Assembly: GCA_030431755.1 (NCBI GenBank)
Contig: JAUIIK010000012.1
Location: 1 to 58,634 of the forward strand
From: Chloroflexia bacterium
GTDB taxonomy: Bacteria > Chloroflexota > Chloroflexia > Thermomicrobiales > CFX8
Reading direction: 5' to 3'
DNA length: 58,634 nt
Part shown: positions 42,148 through 50,628 of the stretch, one piece after another
Layout: every line of letters starts with the position of its first letter
Numbering within the stretch: the first letter of the stretch is position 1
Program-made: the position numbers and the translations under genes
Notes under the pieces: model-generated
What the model was told of the DNA's origin: nothing
Seen by the model: the letters and a program-made list of their open reading frames with translations, nothing else
The model's database searches: none

Positions 42148-42417
42148 ATGTGTCGCAATATCAGAACGCTCTATAACTTCGAGCCACCGGCGACGGAGGC
42201 GGAGATCCAGGCGGCGGCGTTGCAGTACGTCCGCAAAGTCAGCGGCTACACCAAGCCCTCGCAGGTCAACGACGCCGCATTCCACCGCGCCGTCGATGAG
42301 ATCGCCACAGTCACTGCCCGCTTGCTCGACTCGCTCGAAACGGGCGCTGCCCCGAAGAACCGCGAGGAGGAAGCGGCGAAAGCGAAGGCCCGCTCGGCCC
42401 GGCGCTTTGCGAGCTAG
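42148..42417 (+). CDS. DUF2277-family protein
   Basis: The protein is 89 residues from ATG 42148; a longer in-frame start at 42106 adds residues without similarity. It begins MCRNIRTLYNFEPPATEAEI and continues AALQYVRKVSGYTKPSQVND, the recognisable DUF2277 sequence, with an acidic then basic tail. The CR-N-I-R-x-L-Y/F-N-F start is the most conserved part. The function is unknown. Confidence 0.88.
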   Translation: MCRNIRTLYNFEPPATEAEIQAAALQYVRKVSGYTKPSQVNDAAFHRAVDEIATVTARLLDSLETGAAPKNREEEAAKAKARSARRFAS

Positions 42418-42468
42418 CGGGCTGGCGCGAATCACACGAACTCGTCGCTCATAGAAATGGAGACAACG

Positions 42469-42981
42469 ATGTCTACCGACCTGCCCACGACAGAACTCCA
42501 CCCGTCGTTCAGCACGCCGGACGCGGAGCCCACGCCGTGGGAGGAAGGCCGCGTGGCGCTCGAGGCTGCCGAGATCTTCTGGATCACGACCGTGCGACCA
42601 GATGGCCGGCCGCATGTCACGCCGCTCGTGGCAGTCTGGCACGAACATGCCCTCTACTTCTGCACCGGCCCCGAGGAGCGCAAGGGCAGGAATCTCGCCC
42701 AGAATCCGCAGGTTGTGCTCACCACCGGCTCGAACTCCTACAGCGATGGCCTCGATCTGATCGTCGAGGGCGAGGCCGTCCGGGTAACCGATGACGCTCT
42801 GCTGCACCTCCTGAGAGACCTCTGGCGCACGAAGTACGACTGGCCATTCGAGGTGCGCGATAACGCCTTCCACCAGGAGGGCGTTGGCTCGGCCTATGTC
42901 TACGAGGTCGCGCCGGCAAAGATCCTCGGCTTTGGCCGGCAAGCAGGATTCAACTTCAGCCAGACCCGCTGGCGCTTTTGA
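42469..42981 (+). CDS. Pyridoxamine-5-phosphate-oxidase-fold flavin/F420 protein
   Basis: The protein is 170 residues from ATG 42469 with GGAG 7 bases upstream. The split-barrel fold is shown by IFWITTVRPDGRPHVTPLVA, LYFCTGPEERKGRNLAQNPQVVL and a terminal ILGFGRQAGFNFSQTRWRF. Such proteins bind FMN or F420 and reduce varied substrates. The gene starts 52 bases after the DUF2277 stop. Confidence 0.87.
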   Translation: MSTDLPTTELHPSFSTPDAEPTPWEEGRVALEAAEIFWITTVRPDGRPHVTPLVAVWHEHALYFCTGPEERKGRNLAQNPQVVLTTGSNSYSDGLDLIVEGEAVRVTDDALLHLLRDLWRTKYDWPFEVRDNAFHQEGVGSAYVYEVAPAKILGFGRQAGFNFSQTRWRF

Positions 42982-43122
42982 GGCTGGCTTGTGTGGGCCT
43001 GCTGGCTCTGTTCCCGTCCGGCATTTGCGCTGTGACGATAACGCAGATGGCCCTGGCACCCGTTTGATCGGCTATGGTGACGCGGTCAAACTCTGCTTGC
43101 TACGGGAAGGGTGCGTGGACCA

Positions 43123-43515
43123 ATGGTCAAGAGAATCGACCACATCGAGATCGTCGTGCGGGATGCCGATGAGTACATTGCATTCATGGAGAAGCTTGGG
43201 TTCGAGGTCATCACCCGGACCGTCCACCACGGCGGCTCCGCCGAGCTGAAGCTGCCGGGCGAGGGCCAGCCGATCTTCGAGATTCACCAGGTCGAAGGCG
43301 AAGAGAATCCCGGCGTCAACCACATCGCCTTCGCCGTCGATGATGCCCAGAGCGCCTACGAGCAGCTCGATAGCGCTGGCGTCGCCCCGCTCAACCCGCC
43401 CAACTACGTCCAGTCGACCGGCAGGCTAACAGTCAACCTCCGCGATCCCGACGGTTTCCGGATGCAGCTCGTCGACGCCGAGCGTAAGGCTCCGGACCCG
43501 AACGCGACGCACTAG
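43123..43515 (+). CDS. VOC-family (glyoxalase-fold) protein
   Basis: The protein is 130 residues from ATG 43123; GGAAGG at 43104-43110 is 12 bases upstream, and GTG 43111 is too close to it. Two beta-alpha-beta units of the VOC fold are seen: KRIDHIEIVVRDADEYIAFM and NHIAFAVDDAQSAYEQLDSA, with metal ligands His near residues 6 and 63 and Glu in FEIHQVEGEE or near LRDPDGFRMQL. The substrate is unknown. Confidence 0.86.
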   Translation: MVKRIDHIEIVVRDADEYIAFMEKLGFEVITRTVHHGGSAELKLPGEGQPIFEIHQVEGEENPGVNHIAFAVDDAQSAYEQLDSAGVAPLNPPNYVQSTGRLTVNLRDPDGFRMQLVDAERKAPDPNATH

Positions 43516-43665
43516 AGTTGCGGTGGGCGCTGGACCGATTGTCGTGTCTGCGGCGTCGGATACCGGGTGTATCACGTGGTCATGGCGCGACGTACGCTAT
43601 CGATCACGATGCTCCGATGTCAATCGCGATGGTGAATCAGGCCATGATGACGGGCTCTAACGCTG

Positions 43666-43838
43666 GTCATCCTGAACGGAGGCTCGGCGGAGCTGAAGGA
43701 TCTGCAGCAACGGTCGAGATCGGGCGGGGCAGAGTCGAGTATGAAAATCGGGTTTCCACCTCGTATAACCCGAATGGCCGACGTAGATCCTTCAGCTACC
43801 ACCCGCTGCACAGGTACCCGGCCTTCGTTCAGGATGAC
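43666..43838. repeat. 173-bp double foldback element, CATCCTGAACG type
   Basis: GTCATCCTGAACG (43666-43678) and CGTTCAGGATGAC (43826-43838) are perfect 13-bp terminal inverted repeats. AGCTGAAGGATCT (43691-43703) and AGATCCTTCAGCT (43785-43797) are a second perfect 13-bp pair inside. It fills half of the 351-bp gap 43516-43866; the rest shows no gene. Confidence 0.75.
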
Positions 43839-43866
43839 TTGAGGGGGACTCTCGACGAATCTACGA

Positions 43867-44493
43867 TCACGAACTGCCTTGTTGCGCCGCCGCCTTGCGT
43901 TTGCGGTAGTGGCGACGTAGCTTCTCCTCGCTGCCGCAGCCTTCCATGCTGCACCAGCGGCGGCTGCGGTTCTTGCTCTGGTCGTAGAAGAGCCAGCCGC
44001 AGCCGTGGGAGGCGCACAGCTTCACCCGTCGCAGGTCGTCCCGCATCAGGAGGTCGAGCGCGGAGAGGGTAATCGGCCAGAGGATTTGATCCAGCCGCGG
44101 GTACGTCGAATGCGCGTCCCACTGGTATCGGTTGCCGTTCGGCGTCAAGGTGATCGCGTCAAGCGCGCGCCGGTACTCAGCTTGCACTGCCTGGAGAGCG
44201 TCCGGCGGCGCGGGACGTTGCTCGGCGACGGCATGAAGAACACCGCGCAGGGCAGCCCGTAGCTCGATGGCTCGCTCATAGACGCGGCTTGCGGCGTCCG
44301 GGTCAGCGCGTGCTAGCTCGTCGAGCGCCAGGGCGTCGTGCTCGTCAGTCAGGCCGACGTGGCGGCACCAACGCAGGAGCCAGGCATAGCTGGTGATGAA
44401 GTCGAGCCGTTCGCCCGGCGCGACATTGTCAAAGGAGTTGGCGTAGTCGATACAGAGCTTGCCGCCGAGTAGCCGCAGATCCTTGAGTTCCAT
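43867..44493 (-). CDS. CGNR zinc-finger (ABATE) regulator
   Basis: The 208-residue protein has the ABATE N-terminal domain (LLGGKLCIDYANSFDNV, WLLRWCRHVGLTDEHDALAL) and a C-terminal zinc finger with CASHGCGWLFYDQSKNRSRRW, then CSMEGCGSEEKLRRHYRKRK. The usual CGNR tetrad reads CGSE here. Such proteins are stress-linked transcription regulators. It diverges from an MFS exporter with two matching palindromes in between, so it probably controls that exporter and itself. Confidence 0.88.
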   Translation of the reverse strand: MELKDLRLLGGKLCIDYANSFDNVAPGERLDFITSYAWLLRWCRHVGLTDEHDALALDELARADPDAASRVYERAIELRAALRGVLHAVAEQRPAPPDALQAVQAEYRRALDAITLTPNGNRYQWDAHSTYPRLDQILWPITLSALDLLMRDDLRRVKLCASHGCGWLFYDQSKNRSRRWCSMEGCGSEEKLRRHYRKRKAAAQQGSS

Positions 44494-44544
44494 ACTTCTG
44501 CCAACCTGCCCGAAATGTCGTTGCGATGCGTGACACCATCAGTC

Positions 44545-44618
44545 TACCAGTAACCGCCGCTTTACTGGTTGCGGGTTGTGATGTATCGTCGTTACCAGCA
44601 AACGTAGTTTCACTGGTA
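44545..44618. promoter_or_regulatory. Twin operators between CGNR regulator and MFS gene
   Basis: ACCAGTAA (44546-44553) and TTACTGGT (44562-44569) form one inverted repeat. TACCAG (44593-44598) and CTGGTA (44613-44618), with AAAC/GTTT inside, form a second. Both follow the half-site TACCAGTAAAC or a one-base variant and their centres are 48 bases apart. They occupy the whole 132-bp divergent region. Confidence 0.65.
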
Positions 44619-44625
44619 GGGCGAG

Positions 44626-45921
44626 TTGGGCAGGCAGATATTGGAACGTTCCAGCGGCAATGTGTCGAGCAGGTTCCGGCGCCTGCTGCCGGATGGCGGG
44701 CTCTGGGACAACGCCGACTTCCTCCGGCTCTGGGGCGCGGAATCCGCGTCGCTCTTCGGCACCGAAATCACTGCGCTGGCCTTCCCGCTGCTCGCGATCG
44801 CGGCGCTGGACGCGTCGGCGAGAGAGATGGGCTATCTGGCTGCGGCGGGAACGGCGCCGTTCTTTCTCTGGAGTCTCTTCGCCGGCGTCTGGGTCGACCG
44901 CCGTAAACGCCGGCCGATACTCGTCACCGCCGACCTGCTGCGGGTTGGCCTGATTCTCTCGGTGCCGATTGCCGCCTGGGCGGGCGCGCTACGCATCGAG
45001 CAGATGTACGTGATCGCCTTTCTCGCCGGCACGCTAGGCGTCTTCTTCGAGGTCGCGCACTTCGCCTACGTGCCCGCGTTGGTCGGCCGGCAGCAGGTTG
45101 TCGACGCCAACAGCAAGCTCCAGATCAGCCATTCTGCCGCCAACTCCGGCGGACCCGGCGTCGCCGGGCTCATCGTGCAGGCCCTCTCTGCGCCGGTTGC
45201 GCTCGTCGTCGACGCAATCTCGTTCCTCGTCTCAGCGCTCCTGCTGCGCGGCATCCAGGCGCAGGAGCCGCCGGTCGCGCGCTCTGAGGAGACCAGTATC
45301 CGCGAAGATATCGTCGCTGGCCTGCGCATGCTGCTGGGCCATCCACTGCTGCGGCCAATCGTCCTGGGCGCGGTTGTGTACAGCATCTTCCAGAAGGCGA
45401 TTGTCGCGCTCTACGTCCTCTATGCCACCGAGGAGCTCGGCCTGGCTCCTGTGACGTTGGGTTTGATCCTCGCGGTCGGCGGGGTCGGCGCGATCCCGGG
45501 CGCGCTGCTTTCGGCGCGTGTGGCGGGTCGGCTGGGCGTTGGGCCGACAATCATTGTCTTCTGGTTCCTGCAGGGGGCGACCTGGTTGCTGGTGCCGTTG
45601 ACGACGGGGGCGTTCGTCGTGCTTGTCCTGGCGGCGCAGTCGCTGCTCTATGGCGTTGTCGGCACGATCGTCAATATCCAGCAGTGGAGCCTGCGGCAGA
45701 TCGTGACGCCCGACGAGCTCCAGGGCCGTGTGACGGCGGGCCACCGCTTCCTGGTCTTCGGGGCGTTTCCGGTTGGCGCGCTGCTGGGCGGCACGCTCGG
45801 CAGTTTGATTGGCCTGCGGGAGACGCTCGCGATCTGCGCCGTGGCCCTCGTCTGCTCCACCGCCGTCGTCCTCTTCTCGCCCTTGCGCGGCCTGCGGGAA
45901 GCGCCCGAGCCAGTGTCGTGA
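44626..45921 (+). CDS. MFS transporter
   Basis: The 431-residue protein has twelve predicted helices and the MFS_3 (enterobactin-exporter-like) style: GLWDNADFLRLWGAESASLF, the loop 2-3 motif VWVDRRKRRPILVTADLLR, and AYVPALVGRQQVVDANSKLQ, then VTPDELQGRVTAGHRFLVFG. TTG 44626 has AGGG 5 bases upstream; a GTG 12 codons later is possible. It likely exports a drug or siderophore and is controlled by the divergent CGNR protein. Confidence 0.88.
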   Translation: MGRQILERSSGNVSSRFRRLLPDGGLWDNADFLRLWGAESASLFGTEITALAFPLLAIAALDASAREMGYLAAAGTAPFFLWSLFAGVWVDRRKRRPILVTADLLRVGLILSVPIAAWAGALRIEQMYVIAFLAGTLGVFFEVAHFAYVPALVGRQQVVDANSKLQISHSAANSGGPGVAGLIVQALSAPVALVVDAISFLVSALLLRGIQAQEPPVARSEETSIREDIVAGLRMLLGHPLLRPIVLGAVVYSIFQKAIVALYVLYATEELGLAPVTLGLILAVGGVGAIPGALLSARVAGRLGVGPTIIVFWFLQGATWLLVPLTTGAFVVLVLAAQSLLYGVVGTIVNIQQWSLRQIVTPDELQGRVTAGHRFLVFGAFPVGALLGGTLGSLIGLRETLAICAVALVCSTAVVLFSPLRGLREAPEPVS

Positions 45922-45953
45922 AGCGCGGTCTAACGACCGTCGGGTGGTCTGCG

Positions 45954-46559
45954 CTATCGGTCTCCACGCTCCTCGGTGAGCTTGCGCCAGTCCCAGCGGT
46001 CGAGCCGGTATTCGAGGTCGAACCCATCCCAGACAACGTCCGGGTCGACCCCCTCGGCGGCAAGCTCCTCGGGCGTGAAGCGGAACTTGCGGAAGAGCCG
46101 CAGCCCGGACTTCTCGAGGACCCGACGCGAGCCGATGTTGTCCTCGTAGGCGATTGCCGTCACTTTGCCGACACCTAGCTCGTTGAAGCCCTTGGCGATC
46201 AGCGCTCGGGAGCCTTCGGTCGCAAAACCCTTGCCCCAGGCCGCCCGGCGGAGACGGTACCCGAGCTCGGCGGTGTCGGAGCTGAGCGGCCCACCCCAGG
46301 GCGGCCGGTAGTGGAACCAGCCAAGGAAGTCGCCGGTAGCTCTCTCCAGCGCCGCCCAGAAGCCGTAACGGTCGCTCTCGGGGTAGTAGCTGAGGAATGC
46401 CGGCAGGATCTCGTTCTCGATCTCATCGCGCGGGGTTGCCTTGCCGCCACTCAAGTAGCGCATGACTTCAGGATCGCTATCGAGCTCGACGAGCAGGTCG
46501 GCGTCGTCGGGAGTGAAGCGACGCAGGATGAGCCGTTCAGTCTCCAGGAAGATATGCAC
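45954..46559 (-). CDS. GNAT acetyltransferase, RimJ/RimL-like
   Basis: The protein is 201 residues from GTG 46559 with AAGGG 8 bases upstream. It begins HIFLETERLILRRFTPDDAD, the standard start of RimJ/RimL-type enzymes, and has the acetyl-CoA loop in RRAAWGKGFATEGSRALIA and VTAIAYEDNIGSRRVLEKSG. The target could be a ribosomal protein N-terminus or a small amine. It is convergent with the MFS gene. Confidence 0.88.
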   Translation of the reverse strand: MHIFLETERLILRRFTPDDADLLVELDSDPEVMRYLSGGKATPRDEIENEILPAFLSYYPESDRYGFWAALERATGDFLGWFHYRPPWGGPLSSDTAELGYRLRRAAWGKGFATEGSRALIAKGFNELGVGKVTAIAYEDNIGSRRVLEKSGLRLFRKFRFTPEELAAEGVDPDVVWDGFDLEYRLDRWDWRKLTEERGDR

Positions 46560-46699
46560 CGCATGTACCCTTCGTCGCGTTGCGGGACCGCCGTCGAAGT
46601 GTAGTCCTCGCCGACCGCTAGCGGTGGGTCCGCCAAAGAGCCGCGTCCTATTAGACTGGCGTGTTCCTGTCCTGTCGATACGCTGCTCCAGTTGCACGG

Positions 46700-47497
46700 T
46701 TAGTCAGTCATCGAGGCCGCAATTTCCAGGGCCGCTTCGAGGCTCAGGGCGGATTCGAGGCGCAGCGTCAGGTCGCCTGCCTGCCAGACGAGGGTGTTGC
46801 CGGCGAAACGTAGCGACTCGGCGACCGGTTCGCCATCCGCGCCGAGCATCCAAAGCGTGTGGCTCTCGCCCGAGATCCAGTACGCGTCGTTGCCGTTGAC
46901 GTCGAGGACGGTGACGGCAACGCCTTCCGGTGCGCCTTTCGCATACGCTTCGGGATTCAGCGTGCCCAGGAACTGGGTGAGTAACGCGCCGACGCCGGTT
47001 TCCTCGGCCTCCGGGAGTCCGTCCCGGGCGCGATAGACGAAGGTGACCGCTCCACCAGTCATGCCGCTGTCGAGGTAGATCTCGTCGGGCTCATCCAATC
47101 CCGAGGTTGCGGGGCTCACGATGCTGAAGGTGACGTCTCCCGCCGCTTCGTCCAGTGAGACCGGCGTGCCGAGTTTAAACGGCTCCCCGAGCCTGGGTTG
47201 TTCGTCGGGGGCGCTGGCGACAAGCGTGAGGCCGGGGAGGTTGAACCACTCGGCGATTGTTGTGCGGGATGTGCTGTAGATTAGCGCCGTGCCGGCAACG
47301 AGCAGCGCGATGACGGCTGCCGCGACGACCCAGCGACGTGGTAGCTCAAGGACGCGGCTCCGGCTGGCGACGCGCGCGTCGAGCTGCCGGCGCACGGCGC
47401 TTGCAATGTCCGGTGTCTCCGGATACTGCACGCGCGCGCCGAGCGACTCTAGCGCCGCGCCGAGCTCCCGATCCGTCTGGCCGAAGCTGTCGCTCAC
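46700..47497 (-). CDS. Probable anti-sigma factor (membrane protein)
   Basis: The 265-residue protein has a cytoplasmic N-terminus of about 55 residues, one helix (RRWVVAAAVIALLVAGTALIY) and a beta-rich outside domain of the DUF4367 style (DAYWISGESHTLWMLGADGE). Its ATG overlaps the stop of the ECF sigma gene by 4 bases, the usual sigma/anti-sigma arrangement. No zinc-finger HxxxCxxC motif is present. Confidence 0.75.
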   Translation of the reverse strand: MSDSFGQTDRELGAALESLGARVQYPETPDIASAVRRQLDARVASRSRVLELPRRWVVAAAVIALLVAGTALIYSTSRTTIAEWFNLPGLTLVASAPDEQPRLGEPFKLGTPVSLDEAAGDVTFSIVSPATSGLDEPDEIYLDSGMTGGAVTFVYRARDGLPEAEETGVGALLTQFLGTLNPEAYAKGAPEGVAVTVLDVNGNDAYWISGESHTLWMLGADGEPVAESLRFAGNTLVWQAGDLTLRLESALSLEAALEIAASMTD

Positions 47498-48081
47498 AGC
47501 TGCTCTCCCTCCAATTTCCCAAGCTCAGTCATCTGAGCGCGGAGTTTGCCGAGCGCGCGGGACAGACGCGACTTGACCGTCCCGGCCGGGCAGGCCAGGG
47601 CTTCGGCCATCTCGGCCTCCGACATATCAAAGAAGTAGCGGTATGCGATGACGAGGCGGTCGCGCTCCGTCAGGGCCTCCAGCGCTGTGAGTAGCTCCTG
47701 TTGCCGTTCGCTACCCAAGGCAACAGTTTCGGGCGATGGGGCCGCGTCACCCGGGAGCTGTGCCCCGGCGGCGTGCAGCGCCAAGCGGGCACGACGGCCG
47801 GCCGAGCGCCGCCGGTTGCGAGCTTCGTTGGTGACGATGCGCAGCAGCCAGGGCCGGAAGGGCGCGCCGGGCCGGAAGCGGTCGAGCGCGTAGTAGGCGT
47901 TGATGAAGCCCACCTGGACTGCTTCCTCGGCCTCGCCGGCGTCCCCGGCGACCAGATAGGCGGCACGGAAAGCTACATCCTGGTGTTGTCGCACCAGTCT
48001 CTCGTAGGCGTCGGCGTCACCTCGCCGGGCAAGCTCGACGAGCTGGCTTTCCTCCAATGGCCGGCCCTCCATGGAGCGCAC
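47494..48081 (-). CDS. RNA polymerase ECF sigma factor
   Basis: The 195-residue protein has region 2 (LVRQHQDVAFRAAYLVAGDA, then FRPWLLRIVTNEARNRRR) and region 4 (LTERDRLVIAYRYFFDMSEA, EALACPAGTVKSRLSRALGK). It is of the SigW/SigE-like ECF type. Either ATG 48081 or 48072 may be the start. It is coupled to the downstream membrane protein, which probably holds it inactive until an envelope signal arrives. Confidence 0.9.
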   Translation of the reverse strand: MRSMEGRPLEESQLVELARRGDADAYERLVRQHQDVAFRAAYLVAGDAGEAEEAVQVGFINAYYALDRFRPGAPFRPWLLRIVTNEARNRRRSAGRRARLALHAAGAQLPGDAAPSPETVALGSERQQELLTALEALTERDRLVIAYRYFFDMSEAEMAEALACPAGTVKSRLSRALGKLRAQMTELGKLEGEQL

Positions 48082-48282
48082 ATCTTCTACCCTCTATACA
48101 CCGCGACTGTGGAAATGGTTCCGGTAGGACGCGAGGACCAGTCAGCTGCCAGGTCTTCGTAATGGATTAACCCGATTGTAACGAGCGTTGGGGATTTGTT
48201 GTGACGTCTGTTGCGCGGTAGTCCCTATGCTCTAACCAGGTGGCCGTTCGTCCAATGGTGGAACTCGCAAGGGAGGACCATA

Positions 48283-48717
48283 ATGTCCATCACAACGACT
48301 CGCCCAACGCCGCCGGCCGACACGTTCCGTGACCGGATCAACCGCTTGTTTGCAGACGTCGAGGGCTGGCCCTATGAGGTCTACGAGCGCTTCCCAATGC
48401 CGGTCGATGTCGAGGAGACCGACGACGAACTCGTCGTAACCGCGTCGATTCCCGGTTACAGCCGTGACGAGATCGAGATCAACGTCCGCAACGGATCGCT
48501 CGTCATCGAGGGCACAACCACTGATGAGCGCGAGGAGAAGGACGCGACCTGGCATCGCCGGGAACGCCGTGTCGGTACAGTGAAGCGCTCGATCCTGCTC
48601 CCCTCCGCCGTTGACGATGAGCGTGCCGAAGCGACGCTACGAGACGGTGTTCTGACGGTGACGCTGGCGAAGCGCGAGTCGACACCGGGCCGCAAGATCG
48701 AGGTCCAGTCGAGCTAG
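48283..48717 (+). CDS. Small heat-shock protein, Hsp20/alpha-crystallin family
   Basis: The protein is 144 residues from ATG 48283 with GGGAGG 6 bases upstream. The alpha-crystallin domain spans about 40-135 (MPVDVEETDDELVVTASIPG, then the WHRRERRVGTVKRSILLP strand and ATLRDGVLTVTLAK with the conserved GVLT). It is an ATP-independent holdase. The CIRCE or HrcA site that often precedes such genes was not seen. Confidence 0.94.
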   Translation: MSITTTRPTPPADTFRDRINRLFADVEGWPYEVYERFPMPVDVEETDDELVVTASIPGYSRDEIEINVRNGSLVIEGTTTDEREEKDATWHRRERRVGTVKRSILLPSAVDDERAEATLRDGVLTVTLAKRESTPGRKIEVQSS

Positions 48718-48818
48718 CGGGCCCGGCCGCGCCCCACTATTTGGCCGGGGCGATGATTGGGTGGGAATCTCCCCGGCCCTGTATCTCCTCCCACCTCATC
48801 AGGAGAGAAGGGCTCCCC

Positions 48819-49772
48819 ATGCGACTCAAGACATTTCTCATACTCTCCATTCTGCTGGCCGCGCTGATGCCCTCATCGGTCCTGGCGCAGGACGCCGGGG
48901 ATACGGCGCATGAAGACGACGTTCTCGTGCGAATCAACGGACCGCTCGATCTGGCTGCCGGCGAAACGGCCGGCACCGTCGTCGTCATCTCCGACAGCGC
49001 CGAGATCGCTGGTCAGGTAACTGGGGCGTTGGTCGTCATCGACGGCAAGGCCACACTGAGCGGTACGGTTGATGATGACGTCATGGTCATCAGCGGCGAG
49101 ATCGACTTGTTGGAGAACGCCCGCATCGAGGGCGATCTCAACCTCTACGACAGCGCGTTCAGCCGGGCGACGGGTAGCGTCATCGAGGGCTCGACCCACG
49201 AGCGCTCGGCGGTTGCCTGGTCCGCCTGGGATTCACTGGCGGTTTCGGCCTTCTTCTGGGCCGCGATGATGATCTTCGCGATCGTCGTGGCGCTGCTCTT
49301 CGCCGCCGCCGGTGGCCGGCAACTTGTGACGTCGGCCAGTTTCATCACAGAGCGGTCGGGCGCGACGTTGCTGGCGACGACCGTCGGTGGAATCGCGATT
49401 CCATTCTTCGCCGTCCTGGCCTTCCTGTCGATCTTCGGCATCCCGGTCGGGCTGGCGTTGCTCCTGCTCCTGATGCCGCTGATGGCGATGCTGGGTTACG
49501 TCGTGACCGGTACCCGTATCGGGCTGTGGCTCGTCGCGCGGGACCGTGATCCGACGACGATCGAGCATCCCTATCTCGCGGCGGTGCTCGGTGTGGTCGT
49601 GCTCCATGTCGTCGGCCTGGTTCCGTTCCTCGGCGGTTTCATCCAGTTCGTCGCCGCCGTCGTTGGCGCGGGAGCGCTGACGCTGCTGGCCTGGAACGCC
49701 TGGCGCAGCCGGGGTACGGTTGAGACCCCGTCCACGATGACGCTGCATCAAGAACCGACGCCCGCGAGCTAG
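48819..49772 (+). CDS. Bactofilin-like domain membrane protein
   Basis: The protein is 317 residues from ATG 48819 with AGGAG and AGAAGGG upstream. A signal peptide (FLILSILLAALMPSSVLA) is followed by a right-handed beta-helix of polymer-adhesin/bactofilin style at about 40-130 (DSAEIAGQVTGALVVIDGKA, TLSGTVDDDVMVISGEIDLL). Four or more membrane helices end the protein. Such proteins probably scaffold the envelope. The gene follows hsp20 by about 100 bases and may be separate. Confidence 0.8.
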   Translation: MRLKTFLILSILLAALMPSSVLAQDAGDTAHEDDVLVRINGPLDLAAGETAGTVVVISDSAEIAGQVTGALVVIDGKATLSGTVDDDVMVISGEIDLLENARIEGDLNLYDSAFSRATGSVIEGSTHERSAVAWSAWDSLAVSAFFWAAMMIFAIVVALLFAAAGGRQLVTSASFITERSGATLLATTVGGIAIPFFAVLAFLSIFGIPVGLALLLLLMPLMAMLGYVVTGTRIGLWLVARDRDPTTIEHPYLAAVLGVVVLHVVGLVPFLGGFIQFVAAVVGAGALTLLAWNAWRSRGTVETPSTMTLHQEPTPAS

Positions 49773-49851
49773 CGGGATAGCGATTGGTCGAAACACTGGC
49801 CGTCCGCGGCACATCAGCGCCGTGGACGGCCATTGATTGAGAGGTCCCCTG

Positions 49852-50628
49852 ATGAATGTTCATGATATGTCCGGGAAAGTCGCGCTGGTAACCGGAGGCA
49901 GCACCGGCATCGGTCGCGCCACGGCTATCGCATTCGGGCGGGCCGGCGCGCGCGTCGTCGTGACTGGCCTCAACCCGGAGGACGGCAAGACGGCTGTTGC
50001 CGAGCTTGAGGAATCCGGCGGAGAGGGCTTCTTCATCGCAGCCGACGTCTCCGATGCGACTCAGGTCGAGGATATGGTCAGGCAGACGATTGATGCCTAC
50101 GGCCGGCTGGACTATGCCTTCAACAATGCCGGTATCTCGGGACCGATGGGCCCTTCGGCGGACTATGAGCCGGAGGATTGGCGGCGCGTCATCGATGTCA
50201 ACCTTACTGGTGTCTGGCTGTCGATGAAGTACGAGATCCCCGAGATGCTGCGGCAGGAGAGCGGCGTCATCGTCAATTGCTCGTCGGTACTCGGACATGT
50301 CGGATTCGCCGGTAGCTCCGCCTACGTCGCCGCGAAGCACGGAGTGCTTGGTTTGACCAAGTCGGCGGCGCTCGATTACGCGACCAGCGGCATCCGTATT
50401 ACTGCCGTCTGCCCCGGTTTCATTCGCACGCCGATGATCGAAGGGGCTATCGGCGATGATGATGAGGCGCTCGCGCCGCTGGTCGGCCTCGAACCAATCG
50501 GCAGGCTCGGCACGCCGGAGGAGATCGCCAACCTCGTGGTCTGGCTCTGCTCAGACGACGCCTCGTTTGTGATCGGGTCGTCGGTTGTCGCGGACGGCGG
50601 CTGGATCGCCGGCTATCGTCTTGGCTAG
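49852..50628 (+). CDS. Short-chain dehydrogenase/reductase
   Basis: The protein is 258 residues from ATG 49852. It is a classical SDR: VTGGSTGIGRATAIAFGRAG, NNAGISGPMG, the catalytic serine in NCSSVLGHVG, YVAAKHGVLGLTKSAALDYA (Tyr-x-x-x-Lys) and the PGFIRTPM segment. The residues after strand two (VTGLNPED) leave the cofactor preference open. It resembles glucose-1-dehydrogenase- and FabG-like enzymes. It is convergent with the kinase-like gene with a 4-base overlap. Confidence 0.9.
   Translation: MNVHDMSGKVALVTGGSTGIGRATAIAFGRAGARVVVTGLNPEDGKTAVAELEESGGEGFFIAADVSDATQVEDMVRQTIDAYGRLDYAFNNAGISGPMGPSADYEPEDWRRVIDVNLTGVWLSMKYEIPEMLRQESGVIVNCSSVLGHVGFAGSSAYVAAKHGVLGLTKSAALDYATSGIRITAVCPGFIRTPMIEGAIGDDDEALAPLVGLEPIGRLGTPEEIANLVVWLCSDDASFVIGSSVVADGGWIAGYRLG

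Noticed and set aside
41902-43059. N-terminal extension of the DUF1772 frame
   Set aside because: It runs antisense through the DUF2277 and PPOX-fold genes; ATG 41901 has the proper ribosome site and gives the family length.
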